Shown here piece after piece: positions 49,041 through 58,563 of a DNA stretch of 64,000 bases; within the stretch, counting starts at the first letter, position 1; the number at the start of each line of letters is the position of its first letter. Under the pieces are notes generated by a model, which ran no database searches, was not told the origin of the DNA, and saw only the letters and a program-made list of their open reading frames with translations. The stretch is from Candidatus Peribacteraceae bacterium. Lineage in GTDB: Bacteria > Patescibacteriota > Gracilibacteria > Peribacterales > Peribacteraceae. The DNA is taken from positions 29,603 through 93,602 of the forward strand of contig JAQVVD010000001.1 of NCBI GenBank assembly GCA_028699155.1, written 5' to 3'. Position numbers and translations under genes: made by a program.

Positions 49041-49526
49041 CTACCGGCGGTTGTAGTCATTCAGGTTGCGGTTCCCGCGGATTCCTCTGCGTGATGGCTT
49101 TGTGTAGTCTTCCCCTCTTCCTGTCTGCACCAACTTCGGCGGGAGGGGGGATTTGCTGAGCGTCTGCTCCTCTTCCGAGGAAGAAGCGCGGCGCGTGTCG
49201 CCCTGTGACGTGTAGTTAAGACTCTGGTACATGCCGCCACGCTCTTCGCCGAGTTTGTGCCGGTTCATATTGCGCAGGCCTAGTGCGCGGATGCTCGTGC
49301 GCAGAGGCAGGAAATCGCGGCCGGTTTCATTCTGCACGGCTGCAGTGCGATCGCCGCCGAACGTGGCAATCTGACCTACGAGCGGCGTATTCTGGTTGCG
49401 GTCGCCGCGGATTGCGCGCCGCGTCGGCTGCTCATCGTACGTGCTGGTGTATGCGAAAGCCGGCATCGCTACGCTGAGTGCAATGCCCGCAGCGGCCATG
49501 CCGGAAAGGAAACGTTTGGTCGACAT
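49041..49526 (-). CDS. Predicted secreted basic protein of unknown function
   Basis: Signal peptide MSTKRFLSGMAAAGIALSVAMPAFA; two RR(A/G)IRG(D/N)RN motifs. Confidence 0.65.
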   Translation of the reverse strand: MSTKRFLSGMAAAGIALSVAMPAFAYTSTYDEQPTRRAIRGDRNQNTPLVGQIATFGGDRTAAVQNETGRDFLPLRTSIRALGLRNMNRHKLGEERGGMYQSLNYTSQGDTRRASSSEEEQTLSKSPLPPKLVQTGRGEDYTKPSRRGIRGNRNLNDYNRR

Positions 49527-49672
49527 AACAGGAAAGGGAAGAGAAGTAAGAAAGAAGAGAAACCTGTTGCTTCAGTGGTGCAAGAGCGTAGCAGCGTACT
49601 TGCTTTTTATCGGCTATGCAATAGGCTCGTGAACACAGCTTGTGTACAGAATTCCCGGAAATATGACAGGAC

Positions 49673-50038
49673 CTATGAAAGTGTTCTCGTCCTCGTTTTC
49701 ATGCGCGCCGGTTTTCGGGTTGCAGTTTTCCCCGCGGTTTTCTTCAATGGGTTGTTCTTGCGTACGACATCATTCAGTTCCTCCTTTGCCTCCTTCATTT
49801 TCTCGGCTGCGAACTTCTTGGCTTTCTCCATATTCTTCTGCACTTCATCGCTCTCGATGAATTCACGGACCTGGCCTGCCAGGCGTTTGCCGTCCTGCTG
49901 CAGGTGCTTGCCGAGCAGTTTCGCCGCCGCTTCGGGATCTTTAGCGTTTGCTAACTGTTCGCGTAGTTTCTTGTTACTGAAGAGGTACCCGGCGAATGCG
50001 CCGCCGAGCGTGCCGACGAGGAGGGAAAGTTTCTTCAT
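49673..50038 (-). CDS. Hypothetical YtxH-like protein (glycine hairpin TM plus coil and basic tail)
   Basis: MKKLSLLVGTLGGAFAGYLFSNKKLREQLANAKDPEAAAKLLGKHLQQDGKRLAGQVREFIESDEVQKNMEKAKKFAAEKMKEAKEEL. Confidence 0.65.
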   Translation of the reverse strand: MKKLSLLVGTLGGAFAGYLFSNKKLREQLANAKDPEAAAKLLGKHLQQDGKRLAGQVREFIESDEVQKNMEKAKKFAAEKMKEAKEELNDVVRKNNPLKKTAGKTATRKPARMKTRTRTLS

Positions 50039-50135
50039 AGGGAGATTAAGGGGGAGACGGACAAAAAGTATACCGTACAGCGACGAGTGGTGGAATTGTT
50101 AAATTGCCGAATTGTTCGATTGCTATTCGTTTTCC

Positions 50136-51557
50136 TCAGTACGCTTTGGCGTAGAGCGCCATCACCGTTGCCTCCCTGCCGCTCATGATGTCTTTCTGTC
50201 CCTTCTTTGGCGTGTCCCCCAAGAGACGGATGGTTGCTTTCGTCTGCTCTTTCACCTTCTCCGCACTTTCCAGCGTTCCATCCCAGGGAGCCCATACAAA
50301 TCCGCCTTCCTCGTCAATGAATTTCTGGAGCTCCTCGAACGCCTGCGCGGTGTGCGTATGCGCTGTCATGTACTCCTGCGCCTGTTTGAGCAGCGTCTGC
50401 TGTATATTTTCCAGCAGCGCGGGGACTTCCTTTGCCACTGCATCCATGGGGATTGCCTGCTTCTCGCCGGTATCGCGGCGTGCGAGCATCGCCTGTTTCT
50501 TCTCCATGTCTTTGGGTCCGATTTCCACGCGCAGCGGCACCCCCTTCACTTCCCATTCATTGAATTTGAACCCCGGAGACTTGCTGTCCCTGTCGTCGAG
50601 TTCCGTACGGACGGCTGGGAGTGACTTCTGCAGTTCCCTGCAGGCGTCCAGCACGCGCTTGCGTTCCTCTTCTGTCTTGTAGATGGGAATGATGACCACT
50701 TGGATTGGAGCCACTCTCGGAGGCAAACGCAGTCCTTTCTCATCTCCATGCACTACGATGATTGTTCCGATGAGGCGGGTAGAGACGCCCCAGCTGGTCA
50801 TCCACGGGCGTTGGCTCTTGCCGGTTTCATCTAAGAAGGAGACGTCGTATGCCTCCGAAAATCCCTGTCCCAGGTTGTGCGATGTCCCTGCCTGGATCGC
50901 TTTGCCATCTTTTGCGAGTGCTTCTGTGGAGAGCGTGTAGAGCGCACCGGCGAACTTTTCGTGCTCCGGTTTCCTGCCGGTGAGTACGGGGAGCGCGAGC
51001 GTCTCTCGGTCGAAGTCCGTGTACATTGCGAGCGCTGATTCTGCCATCGTATCCGCTTCCTCCTTTGTGGCATGCGCGGTGTGTCCTTCCTGCCACAGGA
51101 ATTCCAGCGTGCGGAGGAACGGGCGCGTGCGCATTTCCCACCGGACGATGTTCGCCCACTGATTGATTTTGAGAGGCAGATCGCGGTGTGATTGTATCCA
51201 CTTCGCGAATGTGGCGTAGATGATGGTTTCGCTCGTCGGGCGTATGTAGAGCTTCTCGGCGAGTTCCTTGCCGCCGCCGTGCGTGACGACTGCGCACTCC
51301 GGTGCGAATCCTTCAATGTGTTTCGCCTCTTTTGCAATCACCGATTCCGGGATGAGGAGCGGGAAGTACGCGTTCTTCACGCCAAGCGCCTTGATGCGAC
51401 GATCCAGATCCTGTTGTATCGCTTCCCAAATCGCATACCCATACGGCTTGAAGACAATGCACCCCTTCACCGCCGCATACTCTGCGAGGTCTGCCTGCTC
51501 GATGATATCCAGGTACCACTGCGGAAAATCTTTCTTCTGATCTGTGATGCGCACCAT
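50136..51557 (-). CDS. proS: Prolyl-tRNA synthetase (short archaeal/eukaryote-like type)
   Basis: DFPQWYLDIIEQADLAEYAAVKGCIVFKPYGYAIWEAIQQDLDRRIKALGVKNAYFPLLIPESVIAKEAKHIEGFAPECAVVT...RPTSETIIYATFAKWIQSHRDLPLKINQWANIVRWE. Confidence 0.96.
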   Translation of the reverse strand: MVRITDQKKDFPQWYLDIIEQADLAEYAAVKGCIVFKPYGYAIWEAIQQDLDRRIKALGVKNAYFPLLIPESVIAKEAKHIEGFAPECAVVTHGGGKELAEKLYIRPTSETIIYATFAKWIQSHRDLPLKINQWANIVRWEMRTRPFLRTLEFLWQEGHTAHATKEEADTMAESALAMYTDFDRETLALPVLTGRKPEHEKFAGALYTLSTEALAKDGKAIQAGTSHNLGQGFSEAYDVSFLDETGKSQRPWMTSWGVSTRLIGTIIVVHGDEKGLRLPPRVAPIQVVIIPIYKTEEERKRVLDACRELQKSLPAVRTELDDRDSKSPGFKFNEWEVKGVPLRVEIGPKDMEKKQAMLARRDTGEKQAIPMDAVAKEVPALLENIQQTLLKQAQEYMTAHTHTAQAFEELQKFIDEEGGFVWAPWDGTLESAEKVKEQTKATIRLLGDTPKKGQKDIMSGREATVMALYAKAY

Positions 51558-51573
51558 AGAGCAATGGTAAATT

Positions 51574-51600
51574 AAAAAATGGAAAATGGAAAATGAGAAC
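51574..51600 (+). repeat. Heptad repeat TGGAAAA flavour upstream of proS
   Basis: AAAAAATGGAAAATGGAAAATGAGAAC. Confidence 0.8.
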
Positions 51601-51642
51601 TGTGCGAGATATCGATGCTTCTCTGCGTTCTTTGCTCTCGAT

Positions 51643-52083
51643 TTAACTCAGCACCACGCCGAGCATCGTCACGGCGGCGCCGAATGCAATGCCGACAAGC
51701 ACTTCCGTGAAGGAGTGGCCAAGACGTTCCGAGAAGCGCTTCCAGTGCTGGAGCTTATTGAGTACTTCCGCCTGTTTTCCCACCTGATAGCGCACGCTCA
51801 GCGCGTCGTACCACACGATGCACGCAAGCACGAATGCAATCGCAAACTCCGTTGAGTTGGTGCCCATTTTTCTCCCCACCACGATCAGGAGGGAGGTCAC
51901 GAAGGCGGAATGCGTGCTGGGAATTCCCCCCGGCTGAAAGAGCCACCTGACCCAGTGCCCCCGCAGCGGGTCTTCGCCCTCCTTCACCGTTCTGATCATT
52001 ACTTTGGTGAACTCACTCAAGAGCAGGACGATCAGCGGGATCAGGAACAGGTATTCCCGAAGGACGGAGTTGACCGGATGCAT
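51643..52083 (-). CDS. Divergent PAP2 family protein (DUF212)
   Basis: LLLSEFTKVMIRTVKEG...GGIPSTHSAFVTSLLIVVGRKMGTNSTEFAIAFVLACIVWYDALSVRYQVGKQAEVLNKL...LGHSFTEVLVGIAFG. Confidence 0.9.
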   Translation of the reverse strand: MHPVNSVLREYLFLIPLIVLLLSEFTKVMIRTVKEGEDPLRGHWVRWLFQPGGIPSTHSAFVTSLLIVVGRKMGTNSTEFAIAFVLACIVWYDALSVRYQVGKQAEVLNKLQHWKRFSERLGHSFTEVLVGIAFGAAVTMLGVVLS

Positions 52084-52117
52084 GTGAGAACAGTGTAACG
52101 CAGAACAGGAAGGGAAG

Positions 52118-52933
52118 TCACACCGCACTTGCACTGCACACGCCGCGATACGGGCAGGCGTGGCACTTCTCTCTGCCTGGCGTGGGGTGGTAGTCCTTCT
52201 CTTCCAATCGTTCGTACAATGCGCGGATCTGCTTTCGCGCATCTGTGAGCTGCCCGGAGGAACGCGCCGTCGTCCTCTCGACGAGCGCGTCCTCGCTCAG
52301 ATACAGCATCGTGAGTTTGGTGCACGGTTTCCCCAGTGATTCCTCCGACGCTATTGCGTAGATGGAGAGCTGCAAATCCGCATCAACTTCGTCCTGCGAT
52401 TTTGGTGCGGATGTTTTGAAATCAATGATATGTACGCTTTCTTCCTCCTGCTCCACCCGGTCAAATCTACCGCTGATAGTCGTATCATTCATCGGCACCT
52501 TGAATCCTTTCTCCACCGCCAGCACCGTGCGCGGCTCGCGCTGCCACCACTCGTAGAAGTTGGTGAGCAGCCGCTCGCCGCGCCGCCGCGCGAAATCCGC
52601 CTCCAGGCGGGATTCGTAGCCCTCTACAATGAAGGAGGAATGCCAGAGAGAGAGCAGGAAATCAGAGGTCAGAGAACAGATGTCAGTGGGTAGTGGTGAG
52701 TGAGTAGTGGTGAGTTTCCCAACATCCTCTTCAGAGAAGAGTGATTGTTGGTTACTGTTCTCTGATTTCTGTGCTCTGATTTCTACCTCTCCCCACTTCT
52801 TGAGCGTGTTATGCACCGATGAGCCGAAGCTCTCCCCCGCACTGATTTGTCGGGGGATTTTCTTCACCACGGCAAACTCGTACTGCCTGGGACATGTGCG
52901 GTACAGCTGCAGTTGCGAATAACTTAGTGCCAC
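52118..52933 (-). CDS. PD-(D/E)XK nuclease family protein (RecB/Cas4-like)
   Basis: LSYSQLQLYRTCPRQYEFAVVKKIP...GSSVHNTLKKW...VEKGFKVPMNDTTISGRFDRVEQEEESVHIIDFKTS...LQLSIYAIA...CHACPYRGVC. Confidence 0.88.
   Translation of the reverse strand: MALSYSQLQLYRTCPRQYEFAVVKKIPRQISAGESFGSSVHNTLKKWGEVEIRAQKSENSNQQSLFSEEDVGKLTTTHSPLPTDICSLTSDFLLSLWHSSFIVEGYESRLEADFARRRGERLLTNFYEWWQREPRTVLAVEKGFKVPMNDTTISGRFDRVEQEEESVHIIDFKTSAPKSQDEVDADLQLSIYAIASEESLGKPCTKLTMLYLSEDALVERTTARSSGQLTDARKQIRALYERLEEKDYHPTPGREKCHACPYRGVCSASAV
52664..52788. repeat. Composite heptad repeat (CAG flavour arms plus AGTGGTG array) inside the nuclease CDS
   Basis: CAGAGGTCAGAGAACAGATGTCAGTGGGTAGTGGTGAGTGAGTAGTGGTGAG ... GGTTACTGTTCTCTGATTTCTGTGCTCTGATTTCTACC. 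Confidence 0.85.
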
Positions 52934-52959
52934 GTGGGTATTCTATCCTTCTATCGTAG

Positions 52960-55900
52960 TCAATGCAGCGGCAATTGCTGCTGTGTTGGCATGGGGTCCA
53001 CTGTTACGAGAATGCGAGATCGCACAAGATACTCCCGGAGCGGCGTGAGTTCGTCGTAGGCGGGGGGAAGCAATTCCCTGCGTTGCATAGAAGGCCTGGG
53101 GCTGATGACCGGCATGGGTTGTTGGAGGATGCCGAGTTCCCGGAGCATTTGTTCCAGTTCCATGGGCGTTACAGCCACGATATCCTTCTTTTGCGCGTAC
53201 TCTGTGAGCGGGCGTGGTTTCCCCGATGCATCGATGTACATCTGGCTTCCCCGATTCGGTTCCTCTCCGGGTCGAATGTCGAATGTCCTCGTTCTATTTC
53301 CGCTCCAGGTTGCGACGGGATCCGGAGTCGGGCGGTACTGATTCAACGCGGATGCATTCCGGAAAGAGAGGAGGGGATACGCTCGGTCGTTCTCACGTTT
53401 GAGGAGCATGTCTGTGAAGCTGTTCCCATCCTGTCCGTATGCCAGTTGCGTCATCGCTCTCTGTATCTCAGCCCAGTAGCCATCGTACGAGTAGACGCGC
53501 ATACCTTCTTTACTAAGGTCGAGTCCTGGTATGTGGGACTGCATTGCCATTCCCTCCATCCGTGGCAATCGCAGGGCTTGCGACCCCTGCTGCAGGATGG
53601 GCAGCGTGTTTTCCGGCAGCGCCGTGCCGCGGCGCTTCGCACGCGTGCTCCACTGTGCGAAGAACTCCTGCGGAATGAGCCTGGGGTACCCCCTATCGCG
53701 CCATGCCTTGAGTGTCTTCACCAGCGGCGCACCCTCCGGCACGCGCATGTTGATTCCCGGCCGCCAGCGCCGCAGATAGGTGTTGTAGTAGCCCTCATAG
53801 CTGTGGAGTTTCACATGGAAGTCGATCTTTTCACCCAGTTTCTCCACGCAGGTCTTCAGCTCTTCTTCCGTGTCCATCACGCGCCTGAGCGTTTCATCCA
53901 CTTCCATTGCAGGTGCGATTTCCTGTCTGAATTTTGCGGCGAATTCTTCATCCGTCGTTCCCATTCTCACGTTGAGTTCGTCGAAGGAGAACGGCTCCCC
54001 GCGTGGCGGGCTGTTACGTTTCAGCCAGGCGCCATCCTGTTCCCTGAATGTGGGGCGGAGGTAGTTCTCCGCGAACCTGCCTATATCCATTTCCGTTCCG
54101 CTTGCGGGCGACTTCCAACCCGTGCTCGCTGCCCGCGCCGATGCGTCAGCAGAAGCGCTCTCCATGTGCCGGAACCGTTCTTCCAGCATGTGTTCGGTGA
54201 ACGTTCTGCCGTCGGGGTACGTGGGGAGCTCGGACGGTTTGCGATTGAGGATGTAGAACGCATCCTTGTTCTCTTCCACTTCCTCCGCAAGTGCGGTTTG
54301 CAGTGCTTCCCTGTAAGCACGCAGCTTCTCTGTTCTCTGGCTTTCGCTGAGGTTCGCTTGCGCCGCAAGGCGTTTTTCTTCCTTTCCCGCCAGGGTTTCC
54401 AGGTGCTGCACGGCGGCGCGGTAGTGCTTCTCCCGCACGTGGTGCACGTAGAAGAGCATTGCTTCCTCCACGGCGCGCTCAAGGTCGTACTGGTCGACTG
54501 TCGGTGCTTCCATCCCCAGCCATGATCCGTCGAACCACCCGCCCTTGTTATCCGTGAGATCCAGGAGATTCGTCTGCCGGAATGCGATGCCTTCGCCTTC
54601 GGTGTGCCCGTGCAACCGCAGGACGATGTACGGTCGCACAATGCGTTCGTAATCGCCGCCTGCCCTCAGGAATTCTCCCGCAGGATCCATGAATGATTCC
54701 AGGCCATCCCGCATCCCCGGCAGTTCCGTAAGCAATTCAGGATAGCCGTGCGCGAGCGCGCGGAAACTGATGGATTGCAGCAGTTTTTCGCGCAGGTTCT
54801 TGCGTGTTGTTTCCACATCGCCAGTCGTCATGAGTTTTTCGATTGAGAATATCGCAGGTCCCGTCATAGGTATGGCGGCCAGTGCCAGTTCCGTCCAGCT
54901 GGACGGCCAGAAATCCTGGCTCATGGCTCCTGTGTACTCGCGCATCGTCTGGTGCTCGCTCTGGCGTATTGTTGTCTGCGTACCGAGCATCGCGAGGAGC
55001 CAGTGCGGAGCTTTCAGGAGGAATTCCTGGTGTTTGCGTTGCTCGAATGCATTCGTAATGCCGCCGATTGTGACGTGTGCCGAAATGACAACACCAGCAA
55101 CGACGAGTCCCGCTGGACCGAGGCAGAGCGATGGCGCCAGTAAGGTGAAGCCCAGCGCCCCGGCGCCGACGGCCACCCGCGACGCGTACTCCTCTACGTC
55201 CGTATCTTCCACCTCGGTGAGCGACACTTCCACGCCGCATCCCGTGTACGTTTCCCCGTCTGCGGAGGTCAAGCCTGCTTTCTTCAGTGCTTTTCCAAGC
55301 ACTGCACGTTGCTTCTTCCTTTCGCCTACGGCGTCTAACAAATTGTACGTATCCCATGCGACCATGCCGACTTCTACGGCTGCACCGGCGACGTAGAGCG
55401 TCCGCATGGTGCTGCCAGCGCGCTGCCAGCGCGTCATCTGCCCGATCGCTTTCGCAAGCGCATTGCTCGTGAGTTCCGTTCCTGCTTTCATCGGCACGCG
55501 GCCAAGGAAGCGCGCGATCGCAGCCGGGTTGCCGCTGTCGCCTTTGGCGACGAGCTCCAGCACTTCCGGGGAGAGCATCGCTGCGCGGCGGGAGGTATCC
55601 GCGTCATCTGCGAGCGCGAGCATGTACCGCGCTGCACGTTTTGCGCCTGCAAGACCGTTCGCCTTCTGCGCGATCTGCAGGACTCTTGCGGCTTCCTCCG
55701 GATTGCGTGCCAGGAGGAGCCGCGTCGGCGCGTGCCTGAGCAACGCGCCGTTCTCCAGCACTTCGATACTTTCGCGCGCCGCGCGCGCGGCATCATCGCC
55801 GGATGCCGCTGCCGCGGCGACCGGTGCCGGTTTCGGAGGGGCGCTGGTTGCGACTGCGGGCGCGCCTTGTCCGTGCACAACTGCCGCTGCCGCTGCCATT

Positions 55901-57999
55901 CTGCCGCTTCCTCGCACTGTGTCATCGGCTGCCGATGCAACTGCATTTATAGCTCGCGCTACTTCATCCACATTCGCTCCTGCAGCAATCAGTTGCTCCT
56001 GTTTCACGCCGAGCATCAGCAGTTCCTTCAGCCTCGCGGTCCGCGTCGCACCATTCCCCAGCTGTGCGACCGCTTTCGCGAGATCATCCATAGAATCTGC
56101 CAACCCCAGCGATTGTAGGGACTCGATACTGTGGACTGCGCAGGCGCCCTGCAGTTGTTTGATGCGTTCAGCCTGATCCAAACTTTTGAATGCCGTTGCG
56201 ATTCGCCCATAATCATCGGTGTTTTTAGCCTGATTGAGCAATTCGGTCAGGGGGGTTCCGTTTTTTAGTACTCTCGCAATGTCATCCGAATTTGCCAGAG
56301 CAGTTTGTATTTCCCTGGCAGTCGCCCGCATTCCATCCACGGTTCGTCCGGCCATTGCGACATCTGTACCTTCTGCCAGTGACTTCTCTATAGTGCTCAG
56401 ATCCTCCGCTCTCATTGTGGCTTTTAACTTCTCTTGCAGATATGCTGGGTCTAATTGCCCCATTGTGATTTGCTGAGTCAAGTGCGGATCACCGAGTTCC
56501 GTCACAAATTTCGGCAAATTTCCTGTTCGCTTATAGACAGATTCAATTGCAGGTTTCATTCGTTCTTCCACCCGGCGCATGCGCTCCAGTAGTACCATCC
56601 TTGCTGCTTCTGCCTCCTTCTTGATCGGCAGTTTTGCCAGGAGCGCGTTGTATGCCTTCCATTCCGCGTGCAGGTCGTCTATATGTGCAGTCTTCCAGAC
56701 ATCAAGCGCCCGCACCGCTCCGAGGCGGGGGCCCCTGAGCGTCGCTACATCTTTCATTTTCCTGAATGCTAGTTGCGATTCTATGCGTACAATCTGCCCG
56801 TTCGTTGTGGGAGAAAGGTATCCTACCGCGTAGCGCATTCCTGTCTTCCTGTACATTTGGTAGGGCCATGCGAACGATCTGCCTCCCACAACCTTCAGCC
56901 GATCCATGAGTCCTCCCTTTGTTGCCAGCAAATCTATCACACCGAAGCTGGTTGCGTAGACAGGGATTCCTGCCGCATATATCTGTAGGACATCACACCC
57001 TGCTTCCCATCCATCCTGGTCACCGGCCAGAAACTTCCTGGCGGATTCCAACACTTCGCCCCCCTTGTTCCATACCAGGTATTTCCCCTGCCGTGCCAGG
57101 TAGAGCGTTGAGCCAATGAGTACTAAATCCCCGCCAGAACTTACCCATTCCAGCCAGTCTTTCGATTCCCTGAAATTCTCCCAGCGATCTCCGAATGTTT
57201 CCTGAAATACGGTTTTGGCCTGCTGCATTCCTTCGTCTGCTCCTTTCTTGATGTGCTCGCCGGCATCTTTCGCTTTACTGCCGGCGCGTGACTGTAGCGC
57301 CAACTTCAGTCCGATTGCTGCCAGTACCCCGCCTCCTGCCGCCGCCAGAGCTCCTGCCATCTTGCGTAGGAAACCCGGCTTCTCTTCATCCCCGATCGTT
57401 TTATCCCATAGGTATCCGATTGTGTGGTCCCACACCCACTTGGCTGCCATCATGCCTCCGACTGCAATTCCTCCGTACAGCAGTCGGTCTGACCAGTTGC
57501 CCTTGCTCATGTCATGCGCCACCTCGCGTCCGCCGATTTTCAGCTTCTCTGCGAGTGTTGCGAGGTTCGTTTCTATCTGCAGCACCTTCTCTTTTGATTC
57601 GCTGATTTTTTCCTGTTCTTTCTGCAGCGCTGCGCGCGTTGCTTCCACCGTTGCTTCCCGCAGTTCCGTTGCAACCTGCTCCATTGCTTCCTGAATGATC
57701 TGGCGGCTGGCTTCTATCACCGTCTTTTTCTCCGTATCCGCCATCTCCGCGGTCGTGGCACCCCCTGCCATTTCCGCCGCTTCCTGCGCGCGCTTGACAC
57801 GTTCTGCGCGTTCAGTGCTCCCCGCGATAATCAGCGTTTTTAGTTCTTCTAAGGCATTCGGCTTCTTTGCCTTTTCCCTGAGCGTTTCGCGCGTTACAGG
57901 TGCGGAAGGTTGCACTTCCGGCGCATTCGCCCGTGCGAGCATGCGGTGCTCCCGGAACAGATGCTCGCATGTGCGGAACTGTATTTTTTTTGGAAACAT
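52960..57999 (-). CDS. Giant protein of unknown function (1679 aa), predicted TM hairpins and helical repeats
   Basis: Single uninterrupted ORF; SDRLLYGGIAVGGMMAAKWVWDHTIGYLW, MAGALAAAGGGVLAAIGLKLAL, LGFTLLAPSLCLGPAGLVVAGVVISAHV hydrophobic segments. Confidence 0.85.
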   Translation of the reverse strand: MFPKKIQFRTCEHLFREHRMLARANAPEVQPSAPVTRETLREKAKKPNALEELKTLIIAGSTERAERVKRAQEAAEMAGGATTAEMADTEKKTVIEASRQIIQEAMEQVATELREATVEATRAALQKEQEKISESKEKVLQIETNLATLAEKLKIGGREVAHDMSKGNWSDRLLYGGIAVGGMMAAKWVWDHTIGYLWDKTIGDEEKPGFLRKMAGALAAAGGGVLAAIGLKLALQSRAGSKAKDAGEHIKKGADEGMQQAKTVFQETFGDRWENFRESKDWLEWVSSGGDLVLIGSTLYLARQGKYLVWNKGGEVLESARKFLAGDQDGWEAGCDVLQIYAAGIPVYATSFGVIDLLATKGGLMDRLKVVGGRSFAWPYQMYRKTGMRYAVGYLSPTTNGQIVRIESQLAFRKMKDVATLRGPRLGAVRALDVWKTAHIDDLHAEWKAYNALLAKLPIKKEAEAARMVLLERMRRVEERMKPAIESVYKRTGNLPKFVTELGDPHLTQQITMGQLDPAYLQEKLKATMRAEDLSTIEKSLAEGTDVAMAGRTVDGMRATAREIQTALANSDDIARVLKNGTPLTELLNQAKNTDDYGRIATAFKSLDQAERIKQLQGACAVHSIESLQSLGLADSMDDLAKAVAQLGNGATRTARLKELLMLGVKQEQLIAAGANVDEVARAINAVASAADDTVRGSGRMAAAAAVVHGQGAPAVATSAPPKPAPVAAAAASGDDAARAARESIEVLENGALLRHAPTRLLLARNPEEAARVLQIAQKANGLAGAKRAARYMLALADDADTSRRAAMLSPEVLELVAKGDSGNPAAIARFLGRVPMKAGTELTSNALAKAIGQMTRWQRAGSTMRTLYVAGAAVEVGMVAWDTYNLLDAVGERKKQRAVLGKALKKAGLTSADGETYTGCGVEVSLTEVEDTDVEEYASRVAVGAGALGFTLLAPSLCLGPAGLVVAGVVISAHVTIGGITNAFEQRKHQEFLLKAPHWLLAMLGTQTTIRQSEHQTMREYTGAMSQDFWPSSWTELALAAIPMTGPAIFSIEKLMTTGDVETTRKNLREKLLQSISFRALAHGYPELLTELPGMRDGLESFMDPAGEFLRAGGDYERIVRPYIVLRLHGHTEGEGIAFRQTNLLDLTDNKGGWFDGSWLGMEAPTVDQYDLERAVEEAMLFYVHHVREKHYRAAVQHLETLAGKEEKRLAAQANLSESQRTEKLRAYREALQTALAEEVEENKDAFYILNRKPSELPTYPDGRTFTEHMLEERFRHMESASADASARAASTGWKSPASGTEMDIGRFAENYLRPTFREQDGAWLKRNSPPRGEPFSFDELNVRMGTTDEEFAAKFRQEIAPAMEVDETLRRVMDTEEELKTCVEKLGEKIDFHVKLHSYEGYYNTYLRRWRPGINMRVPEGAPLVKTLKAWRDRGYPRLIPQEFFAQWSTRAKRRGTALPENTLPILQQGSQALRLPRMEGMAMQSHIPGLDLSKEGMRVYSYDGYWAEIQRAMTQLAYGQDGNSFTDMLLKRENDRAYPLLSFRNASALNQYRPTPDPVATWSGNRTRTFDIRPGEEPNRGSQMYIDASGKPRPLTEYAQKKDIVAVTPMELEQMLRELGILQQPMPVISPRPSMQRRELLPPAYDELTPLREYLVRSRILVTVDPMPTQQQLPLH

Positions 58000-58008
58000 A
58001 GAGCGTGG

Positions 58009-58530
58009 TTATTTTGGGTTACGCTTGCTTCTTTCATTCAGGTGAGACCACCCTTTTCCTATTCCCCTCAACGTTTTTGCCAGTGCGATTGCCGTTGTGT
58101 CTGCTATGCATCCTATAGTGTTTGCGGTGAATGAACCGAGTGCCCGTACACCGTGGTTTGCTACTTCTGCCGTTCCCAGAGCAACTTCTCCGGTTACGTC
58201 CACTATTTTCTCACGCGTGTTCCTGCGGTGCAGGTCGACATACTGCGCTGTTTGTAAACTTTCCACGTTCTCAAGCCCCTGATCTAAGTGTTCCAGGAAG
58301 AGAGACCATTCTTTGTCGTCCAGTGCTGCGCCCGCCTTCACCTTGAGTTTCCCGAGGCGTACTTTCACGCTGTTCAATTCCTCTTGTGCTTTTGGTCTGT
58401 CTTTTCGTGTCGCATGTGCCAATGCGCTGGATTTATCCAGGTGCTCTTGCAAGAGTACCTGCAGTTCCCCCTTGAACTGCGCGAGTGTTTTGTTTTTCGG
58501 TTCTGCCTCTGGTGTGGTGGATGTGGTCAT
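58009..58530 (-). CDS. Hypothetical protein of the same cluster
   Basis: MTTSTTPEAEPKNKTLAQFKGELQVLLQEHLDKSSALAHATRK...; ends 10 bp before the giant gene. Confidence 0.8.
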   Translation of the reverse strand: MTTSTTPEAEPKNKTLAQFKGELQVLLQEHLDKSSALAHATRKDRPKAQEELNSVKVRLGKLKVKAGAALDDKEWSLFLEHLDQGLENVESLQTAQYVDLHRRNTREKIVDVTGEVALGTAEVANHGVRALGSFTANTIGCIADTTAIALAKTLRGIGKGWSHLNERSKRNPK

Positions 58531-58563
58531 GGTGTAGGGGGTTTCTTGTGTTTTTTACGAAGC

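Noticed and set aside
52963-54525. 520-aa plus-strand ORF
   Set aside because: Antisense shadow of the 1679-aa gene; cysteine/histidine-rich translation typical of reverse-strand reading.
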